A DNA stretch of 15,917 bases. Origin: Physocladia obscura (lineage: Eukaryota > Chytridiomycota > Chytridiomycetes > Chytridiales > Chytriomycetaceae). Position numbers and translations under genes: made by a program. This document shows positions 9,186 through 15,917 of the stretch, in pieces; the first letter of the stretch is position 1; each line of letters starts with the position of its first letter. The stretch is from NCBI GenBank assembly GCA_027596945.1, contig JADGJH010000628.1, positions 1 to 15,917 of the forward strand, in the 5' to 3' direction. The notes under the pieces were generated by a model that did not search any database, was not told where the DNA came from, and was given only the letters and a program-made list of their open reading frames with translations.

Positions 9186-11499
9186 ATGACCAACAGTAAC
9201 GGGCCATCCAAGGAACAGAAATATGATCGACAACTGAGGTGAGTGTTGATTTATTCATATGTCTTTGTCCGCCGAGTAGATCAAAAGAGTGCCTGCTGAC
9301 TCAATGCCGGCAAAGTCTGCAACCAAAATCCAGCATTTGAAGGAAACATGCATACAACAATATACCTTGTCAAATCGCTAATGAAACTTCACAAATCTTA
9401 TTCAGACTCTGGCAAGCTCACGGCCAGCTTGCTCTCGAAGACTCAAAAATTCTTGCTATAAACGCATGTGCCACTGTGACTGAGTCGCTGAAAAACCTGA
9501 TTCTCCCTGGTTTGCGTTTTTTATTCTTGTTTCTTGATACTCGTTCCTGCTTATCTGCGTTTTTATTGGTTACTGCTTTTATTACCAAGGTATCGGATCG
9601 TTCACCATTCTCGACGCCACAATCACAACACCGCAGGATGCTGGAAACAACTTTTTTCTTGACCGCAATTCGCTTGGAAAGCCTCGTGGTGAATGCGCTG
9701 TTGCTTTACTCAACGAACTTAATCCAGATGTTGCTGGCGTTCATGTTTTTGAAGATCCCTCCAAGGTTTTAACGCATGTCTGCCTATGTTCTCCAATAAT
9801 AATCCCATGTCGCACAGATCATAGCTGCGAATTCGGAATTCTTTGAAAAATTCAATCTTGTAATTGCGTCCCAACTATCGCAAGCCGATGTGAACGCATT
9901 GAGCAACATTTGTTTCAGCAAAAATATTCCTCTCATGATTGTTAGAGCGTATGGCTTTATTGGATACCTCCGAGTTCAAACGAACGAGCATTGCAGTTAT
10001 TATAATTTTCCTCACTTTGATTTTCTAAAACATAATTCAAGTTGTCGAATCTCATCCGGAAAGTAACCTCGATTTACGTCTCGATAGCCCATTTAAGGAA
10101 CTTATCGAATATTCAGACTCTTTTAATCTGCCTGCCTTGGAAAGCATGGATTTTGCGCATGGTTTGGTTTCTTGCCGTCTGATTTCTGGAGTTTTTAACT
10201 TCGAGTTTTTAAATTCAGTCCCATATGCTGTTATTTTGCTCAAATCATTACAGGAATGGAAATCAAAGGTTAGGCTTTCAATAAATTTTTCCACCGCTGA
10301 AAGCTTTGTTCAAAGCACAACAACGCACTTCCACAAACGGGGTCTGACCGTAATGCGTTTAAAGATCTTGTTAGATCTCTTAAGCGGCCTGGGGTTGAAG
10401 ATGAAAATTTTGAAGAAGCGCTTGTTGCTGTTTTTCGTGCATGTAGTCCGACAACGGTACTAATAAAAACACCTTCCCTTTTTTTTTTTTTTTTCTTATT
10501 TTTAATTTTAATTTAGATTCCGCTGAATATTTCCGCCATTTTAAAGGAATCGAAATCAAAGATCATTGCAGCAGATGTAATTATGAAATCTAAAAACGTT
10601 CTATACATACGTATTTATTTATATTTATTATCTTGCCTTATACTACTTTTCAGACTCCGTCCTTTTGGATTATTGCTCGCGCAGTTGCCAATTTTGTTGA
10701 TGAGACCGGATACCTTCCGTTGGCAGGCATTGTACCAGATATGAAAGCTGATACTGAAAGCTTTGTGAAACTTCAAACAATGTGAGTCATTGTCAAAAGT
10801 AATTACAAAAAAAATTACATACTTTTTCTTCAGTTACCGAGACCGTGCGCACCAAGATGCCTTGAAAATTCATACACAGGCTTCGTCTCTTGTATCAGCG
10901 GCTGCTGTTGCGACGCCTCCAAACATCGAAGAAGTTTCGCGATTTTGCAAGAATGCGAGAAACTTGAGAATTGTACGAACAAGCAGTATTGCTAGCGAAT
11001 TGACAGAATCTAGTAATAAGGCTGCCGAAATTGGGCGACTTGCTGAAGATTTGGAGAGTAACATTGGATTATATTTAGGCTTGAGAGCTGTAGATGCGTT
11101 TTATACTGCGAATAGGCGGTTCCCAGGTGAAATCAACCATTTAGTCTCATCTCTGAATTATTTTGTTTTATTTAGGCTTTCATGACCAAGAAGTTGAAAG
11201 TGATATTGGTTTGCTGAAAAAGACAGTTGCGTCAATGTTGCTGAAGATGGGTCTATCAGCAGGTCTTTTGAATGATGATTTGATTCATGAAATGTGAGTA
11301 AAAAAATTTTTTCCAATAAATATCTAATATATTTTTTAGTGTCCGAGCTGGAGCAAGTGAGCTGCACACAATGGCGTCATTAATGGGTGGAATCTGTTCT
11401 CAAGAAGCAATCAAGTTGATAACAGCACAGTATGTTCCGCTCAATAATACGTTTGTGTACAATGGCATGAAGAGTGTTGGAGGCAGTTTTGAATTTTGA
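9186..11499 (+). CDS. NAE1: NEDD8-activating enzyme E1 regulatory subunit (APP-BP1/ULA1)
   Basis: Non-catalytic half of the heterodimeric E1 that adenylates NEDD8 (Rub1) with UBA3, feeding cullin neddylation. Twelve exons: 9186-9238, 9406-9509, 9590-9765, 9818-9995, 10042-10161, 10219-10268, 10316-10456, 10517-10576, 10654-10781, 10834-11126, 11176-11293 and 11340-11499. All phases close, giving 526 aa, close to the ~530 aa of animal homologues. Family marks in order: [20 protein letters not shown] at the N terminus, [10 protein letters not shown] and [16 protein letters not shown] of the ThiF fold, [69 protein letters not shown], and the C-terminal [18 protein letters not shown] with [13 protein letters not shown]. 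As expected for this subunit, I see no catalytic-cysteine motif. Exon 7 has two in-frame acceptors 12 nt apart (after 10303 or 10315); the second fits the family better. Confidence 0.96.
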
Positions 11500-11558
11500 A
11501 GGGACAATGGTCAAAAGATTTAAGGAAAAAGAAAATGTTTGTTGTTACTAAAATTAAA

Positions 11559-11564
11559 AATAAA
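11559..11564 (+). terminator. Poly(A) signal of NAE1
   Basis: AATAAA about 60 bases after the TGA at 11497-11499, in A-rich sequence. It marks the likely end of the gene island; the first trace of the LINE-like relic appears from about 11613. Confidence 0.5.
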
Positions 11565-11612
11565 ATCTTCAAGACTTTTGCTGATGAGATTTTGAGTGCA
11601 ACACCATATTCA

Positions 11613-12632
11613 AGGACTCCTATATATGTTAGTCAAAGTTGCAGGGTCCCATCCTATTACATTCATGCCAAGGGACGCAAGTGTCATGATAACTCCTGCA
11701 ACAAAGTCAACTACTGTTCTAGGGTGCATCTATTAGTAACAGCCACCCCTGTTGTAGGGCTTTCAAGGGCATTTGAAGATCAAGAATAATGCTTGATACA
11801 TTTTGCTGTGATTGCCCATTTGCACATTCAGGTCTCCCACCACCACACAGCATAGCAAGAATCCATTTGAGTATGCCTCAGCTGCATCCAAAATTGTGCT
11901 CAAAACTGCATTGTCAGCAGATGGTGAGACATAGGCTGCCAGGATTACCCATTTGTCCAACTGTAGGACAGCAAAAAAGCTGGCTGCATCCTCAAAAACA
12001 ACACAAGCTTGATTATGTAGTTTGTTGTTAACAAAAGTGAGAATGCCACCAGTTTTTTGACAGCTGCCTGCAATCACCTGATTGTTATTGTTAGTTAAAT
12101 TTACTAAATGAGGTCTAAAAGGTATTGATGCTGCTAAGGGAAGCCAGGTTTCCACCATCTCCCCAAGTGACTGACTGTCCATTCCAATTGCAAGTGGGTT
12201 GAATTCATTTGATAGCATTTGCTGTCTACAATCCTGGAAAACTCAGATGACCAATGGCACATCTCCAGCTGGGCAGTAGAGCTCAACAATCAAGTTCCCA
12301 ATTGTTGAGTGCATTACAAAATTGGGTCTGATGCTCATTTGCATCACATACACATCAACCAGACACTTCTGGTCCTTTGGTTGACAAGCTTGGAGCTGAT
12401 GATTACTGTGCAGCTCCACATGGACAATCACAAATGTCTTAGGGGCTGGGAGCTCCTTTGACATCCTGATTGTATCCCACTGTTGAGCATAATGGATGAA
12501 GTTGTTCCACTGTTGATATGTCAGTGGTGGTCTCTGTTTTGGGATGGGGCCAGTTGGGAGATTCTTCGCAGATTTTGCAAACAAAAAATAGAGTAAATGA
12601 AGAATCTCTGGTGAATTACACATTTTGTTCAA
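11613..12632 (-). pseudogene. LINE-like retroelement relic with endonuclease (EEP) domain
   Basis: On the minus strand one frame runs from 12632 to 11763, broken once by TGA at 12245-12243. The part before the stop (130 codons) includes IPKQRPPLTYQQWNNFIHYA and VDVYVMQMSIRPNFVM. After the stop come marks of the endonuclease/exonuclease/phosphatase fold used by non-LTR retrotransposons: MVETWLPLA, KTGGILTFVNNKL, WVILAAYVSPSADNAVL and VVVGDLNVQMGNHS. Past a frameshift, 11726-11613 still reads RTVVDFVAGVIMTLASLGMN, like the end of the same domain. No reverse transcriptase follows, so only the 5' part of an element survives, ending next to the NAE1 3' UTR. The stop could be a CGA-to-TGA change, in keeping with CpG loss here. 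The EEP call is from motif recognition; the element family is unknown. Confidence 0.72.
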
Positions 12633-12925
12633 GACTGGTCAAAGATGTGGAGACATTGATGGAATCCAAGCATAAGTGGTTAATTGGATCTAGTTTCCTT
12701 TATTCTTCTGGTAAAAATATATCAAGGAAAGCAGTAACACAAAATGTTGGGATGAGTTTCAAAAACTTTGGGAATATATTGCAAAGTATATCCAATTCTG
12801 ACGTCTTCATCACAGACCAAGCAAAAATTGTGTCAGCCTTTGGAAATATACATTGAAGGCATCGTTTGCTCATGCTTCAGATCATTGTAGTCTATACTCA
12901 TACATTACACAATCAAATAACTTGG
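12600..12925 (+). pseudogene. Possible Mutator-like (MULE) transposase scrap
   Basis: A plus-strand frame reads SKHKWLIGSSFLYSSGKNIS, then FKNFGNILQSISN, then DVFITDQAKIVSAFGNIH, a stop at 12854-12856, and in the same frame RHRLLMLQII. The order 'ITDQ-A-K---AF...HRL---I' resembles the catalytic Asp and downstream C-x2-H region of MULE-type transposases (TDxxxAlxxAi...HrlCxwHi). The key Cys/His are not preserved, and the minus strand is also open here (FPKADTIFAWSVMKTSELD), so the strand itself is uncertain. Treat it as a weak lead to a decayed DNA transposon. Confidence 0.3.
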
Positions 12926-13146
12926 TACTTATACTAAACAGTATGACTTTTGCCAGATAATTGGTTTACAAACAAAATATTCAAAAAATGGGGCTCTCCA
13001 ACACCTCATGTCATTGCCAACAAACATAAGTTTGTTTGACATGCCGAACACTGGCTGCATTCAATCATACAAATTTTACAATGCATTCATGTACTGTATA
13101 AAGTATCTTGTAACATCAAATCTATTTGTTTGAATTATGAAACAAA
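12926..13146. other. Non-coding spacer between relics
   Basis: About 220 bases of AT-rich sequence with stops in all frames on the plus strand. One CpG is visible. I see no promoter motif that I would defend in front of the CR pseudogene start at 13147. Confidence 0.4.
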
Positions 13147-14093
13147 ATGACCTACAGAATCTTATACGCAGTCTCCAATAACTCCAGCCTTACAGGGTTC
13201 CATATTGACTTTGATACATTACTCACTGTCAGCAACCTCAAGGATGTTATTTGTGCAAAGAAGGAGATTTCTGGCTCTGTGGAACTCACCCTCATCAGGA
13301 TTGGCAAGGAGAATGTTGGAGGGTTGACTGTGGACAATTTCAAAAGATTCAGAAATTTACTCCAGTTGGAGACATATCATGAGTCATCAAAGCAAAAAAA
13401 GGACACTGTCTCTATGTTTTGTCCCATTCCTGGAGTGTCTGACAAGAGATGATTTAACCTTCAAGATTTGTGTTGTATCCTGTCTGCTTGCATCTCACTC
13501 AATAGATTGCAAAATACAGGTCATGAACTCCATGAAGAAGGTGTCATTGTTTATTGCATCACTTCTTGATGAAATATATCATGTGCTGGTTCTGGTTCCC
13601 ATAAAGACTTTTGAGTGACTTGATTGGATTCCCATATTTATTTGTTATTGTTAACACTTTTTGTCAATAGCACCAACTACTTCTCTGCAATTGCTTACTG
13701 CTGTGGATGTTGATGAATCTGCAAGTCTCATGGAGTTTTGGAGTTTGTTATCAACTTTAGCTCTTTTCAATAACACCTTGGCTTTCAATCCTGTACTGAC
13801 ATTCTGCAAAGAACTCCGAAAGTACTTCCTCATCAGAAAATGCTGCACAGATATCTTCAAGATAATATTGGTGAAAGTCAGACATGGGGTCAGCACTGGA
13901 GATGAACAAGGAACAAGTGGATTCACTATCACTGGAAATCCAGGCATTGGAAAGAGCGTATTCTTCTTCTACTTGATGTGGAGATTAAGGAACTAAGGTG
14001 TTAAGACAGTTGTGCTCCATTGTACAAAAGATGGCCCTGATATATTTGTGTTCAGTGACAATGGTTGCTTTCTTCTCAAACAAAAAAAATAAA
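13147..14093 (+). pseudogene. Crinkler-RHS-type (CR) effector pseudogene
   Basis: Relic of a CR/Crinkler effector, a eukaryotic class with a ubiquitin-like header, a P-loop NTPase and usually a C-terminal nuclease-like or kinase-like domain. From ATG 13147 the header reads SSLTGFHIDFDTLLTVSNLKDVI...KKEISGSVELTLIRIG and stays open to a stop at 13452. The header's end, MKKVSLFIA...LLDEIYHVLVLVP, lies in another frame (to 13618), so a frameshift falls between about 13380 and 13520. After another stop the NTPase part opens (13661-13996): a YFLIRK...TDIFKIIL stretch, then a Walker A motif GNPGIGKS at about 13933-13956. TAA ends this frame at 13996, and VKTVVLHCTKDGPDIFVFSD follows in the same frame. 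Coding resemblance stops where the right arm of the inverted repeat begins (14069). No C-terminal effector domain remains. The breaks argue that the gene is dead. Confidence 0.75.
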
Positions 14094-14868
14094 TTGTTTG
14101 TCTTAAGTTTATTTCAATAAAGTTAAAATATAAAAATAGCTTTATTTATGTGCAGTTGATAAAAGCAAACAATATTTATAAAAAGATTAAACTAATGCTG
14201 TTTCAACTGATCTGTTGTTCTTACTGTGATATACTACTGTAGAGGTGCCACCAGAATCAACAGAGAACCATTGAGAAGAAAGGGTTTTGAACATAAGCAT
14301 TTTCATAAATAATTGTATTAGAAGTCAATAAAAACATTTAGAAAATGTAGAAAAGACAAAAGACAGTTGCAAAATACTATGGAGGCATCCCACAGTCACT
14401 TGTACCAACAAATCTGAATATGTTGATGGCCACAGTACATGTATTCACTTTTGGAACAGTCAACTTTAGTTTATTAATAAAGATGCTGAGCTATTTATTA
14501 ACTAAACAAAACAGTGATTTGTCTAAAGTCAACAAAAACTAAGTGAAAGAACCAACTGCCATTCCCTATGACATCAATCATATTGAGTTATAAGCAATGA
14601 CAGAAAAACCATATTTGTTTGATTTTTCTCAAACATATTTTTATTGATGAGAAAAACTCCAAGATGCCTTTATACTGATCTATTTGAAATGCTATTTCAA
14701 ATACTATTTGAATAGATGTATTTGAAATACTATTTTTAATTATTTCAAATTATTTGAAATATTATTTTAAATTCAGAGGCATCTCAAGTACAAAAAAAAC
14801 TATAATGAGGGTTCTGGATTTCCTTTTTTTGTGTAGAATCTTAACAAATAAAAAACTCTCTCAACTCT
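14069..14868 (-). repeat. Right arm of the inverted repeat
   Basis: Reverse complement of the left arm (124-842), from TTTCTTCTCAAA at the inner edge to CTCAACTCT at the outer edge. Long stretches are identical, for example the block around 14200-14340 against 590-740. It is about 80 bases longer than the left arm because of palindromic AT-rich sequence near 14681-14775. The inner edge falls in the last readable codons of the CR pseudogene, as if the repeat had landed in that gene or the gene had been cut at it. No CpG that I can see, and no protein-coding frame. Confidence 0.9.
14681..14775. repeat. Palindromic ATTTGAAAT-type repeats in the right arm
   Basis: A cluster of near-identical units (ATTTGAAAT / ATTTCAAAT) separated by a few bases. 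The clearest is a perfect 9-bp inverted repeat with a 3-bp loop at 14682-14702 (ATTTGAAAT-gct-ATTTCAAAT). At the matching place in the left arm (about 218-245) only one or two units are present, so the cluster expanded in one copy or shrank in the other. Confidence 0.8.
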
Positions 14869-14879
14869 CAAACTTAAAG

Positions 14880-15540
14880 TCTACTATCAAGCTTTTGATA
14901 AACTTACTGGAATATCAACAGGGCAGTTGATGGCAAGTTGGCTGTTCCTGCTGATAGGTCTGGCAAAATGAAATACAGCAGCAAACTTGATGGAACTGCA
15001 TCTTCAAGAGCAAGCAAAGCTTGCCATCTGAGCAGTGCAGCTGCCACTGCAGCTGCAATCAGTGTGTTGACCATCTCTGCAGCCATTGTGGGCTGTTTGT
15101 TTGCAGCAGCACTGCCACTTGTTTTGTTTGTTTTACTTGCACTACCAGACAGTCTGCAGTCCAGTTCAATTCACTTTGCTCCGGCAGCAATTGCTGTCAT
15201 TGGCACAAAGGACAGCATTTGTTGCACCATTTCCTTGCTGCATCTGGCCATCGCCAGTTATGAATTTAAATTGTTGATTGCCAAGACCTCTGTCTAGTTT
15301 GTGCATGTTGACAATTCCTCGCATGTGCGTTTATTTGGCAGCAGTACCAGCACAAGCTTGACATACTTCTTCTCCCATTCTGCAAGAATCTTGGCCATGG
15401 CAGTGTTGCCTTCACAATGCACAGCATCGACACAGCAGTGGCAGTTGCACATCATGCACTTTAGCTGGATGTACCTGAATCCAAACCAGTTCAGGTCACT
15501 GCCTGTGCCATTTAACAAGAGTTGGGTGAACCTGCAGCCC
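14880..15540 (-). pseudogene. Unrecognised CpG-poor coding relic outside the right arm
   Basis: Several overlapping frames are open on both strands. On the minus strand 15518-15294 reads LNWFGFRYIQLKCMMCN, then AKILAEWEKKYVKLVLVLLP. After a frame change near 15300 it reads LDRGLGNQQFKFITGDGQ, then, after another, MAAEMVNTLIAAAVAAALLR...VPSSLLLYFILPDLSAGTAN down to 14904. The plus strand over 14938-15297 is also open but is Ala/Ser/Leu-rich because of CTG/CAG-rich DNA. The minus-strand reading looks more like a real protein with frameshifts. I do not recognise it; a mobile-element or CR-type origin is only a guess from position. Confidence 0.35.
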
Positions 15541-15815
15541 TAGGTAGAGCTGCAGACTTTGTGCAGAGGTGCTTAGCTAGGGCTGTCTCAAACACTCCAA
15601 AGGAATGTTTATTGATGGTCACAGACATTATTTTCAACAAAAATTCCTCTCTAATTGTCACTCTCATTGTAGAAGACATGCAGCAGTGCAAAAAAAACCA
15701 GTTGAGCTTGATGCTTCACAGAGCTGTTTGCATCCTGCAAACAACACGCCATTTTTTAGAACATCTTCAATTTATTATTTCAACTCCAAAACCCAAGAAA
15801 GACAAAACAAATTAA
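15522..15815. pseudogene. Unrecognised open relic, strand uncertain
   Basis: The plus strand is open for 97 codons (RAADFVQRCLARAVSN, ECLLMVTDIIFNKNSSLIV). The minus strand over the same bases also gives protein-like pieces in two frames (HQAQLVFFALLHVFYNESD and IMSVTINKHSFGVFETALA), the second leading toward the relic at 15518-15294. A continuous decayed minus-strand gene from about 15760 to 14904 is the reading I prefer. No family is recognised. Confidence 0.3.
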
Positions 15816-15917
15816 TAAGAAACCCAAAATATGAATAATCAAAAGAACCAAACAAACAGACAACCAATAAATAAATAAAATTATATACAAAATATAAATA
15901 AACAAATATATACAAAA
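15816..15917. other. A-rich low-complexity sequence
   Basis: Plus-strand A-rich DNA with repeated AAATAAAT- and AAACAAAC-like units, running to the window edge. It could be the tail of a retroposed sequence or simple repeat. No gene is seen. Confidence 0.5.

Noticed and set aside
13147..14093. CR gene as a working multi-intron gene
   Set aside because: Frame changes and stops between header and P-loop could in principle be introns, but the stop directly after the Walker A region is followed by same-frame CR-like sequence, and no C-terminal domain exists before the repeat. Decay is the simpler reading.

Overview
The window looks like nuclear DNA of a zoosporic true fungus, most likely a chytridiomycete. 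The protein-coding genes are cut by many short introns (41-83 nt, one of 167 nt) with GT...AG ends. They are packed with only tens of bases between them. One is an F-box plus leucine-rich-repeat protein of a style I associate with Chytridiales. A decayed Crinkler-RHS-type (CR) effector gene, a family known from chytrids and oomycetes, also fits. The taxon is an inference, not a database result.

The layout is a CpG-rich island of six host genes (about 1.7-11.5 kb) between two CpG-poor, repeat-rich flanks. The island holds: (1) an F-box/LRR gene on the minus strand (1707-4191) with one apparent 2-nt frame break; (2) a GT90/CAP10-type glycosyltransferase on the minus strand (4279-5759, 2 exons); (3) an eight-exon WD40 beta-propeller protein on the plus strand (5828-7357); (4) phosphomannomutase on the plus strand (7485-8486, 5 exons); (5) an unrecognised 190-aa putative membrane protein on the minus strand (8505-9139, 2 exons); (6) the regulatory subunit of the NEDD8-activating enzyme on the plus strand (9186-11499, 12 exons). 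I rebuilt the exon structures by hand; for genes 2-6 every intron phase closes and the assembled frames have no stop. Two gene pairs diverge from gaps of only 68 and 46 bp, and two genes converge with 18 bp between them.

The flanks hold decayed mobile DNA. The right flank has, in order: a minus-strand LINE-like endonuclease (EEP) relic with one in-frame stop, a possible Mutator-like transposase scrap on the plus strand, and a CR effector pseudogene with a ubiquitin-like header and a P-loop. That pseudogene runs into one arm of a long inverted repeat. The other arm lies 13.2 kb away at the left end (124-842 against 14069-14868). Inside the left arm and outside the right arm are further open but unrecognised relics. 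The flanks are almost empty of CpG while the gene island is rich in it. This suggests that methylation-driven deamination, or a RIP-like process, has acted on the repeats and spared the genes.

The gene products do not form one pathway. Phosphomannomutase (mannose-1-phosphate and GDP-mannose supply) and the GT90 enzyme could both serve glycan synthesis. The F-box protein and the NEDD8 E1 subunit both relate to cullin-RING ubiquitin ligases. These links are suggestive only.
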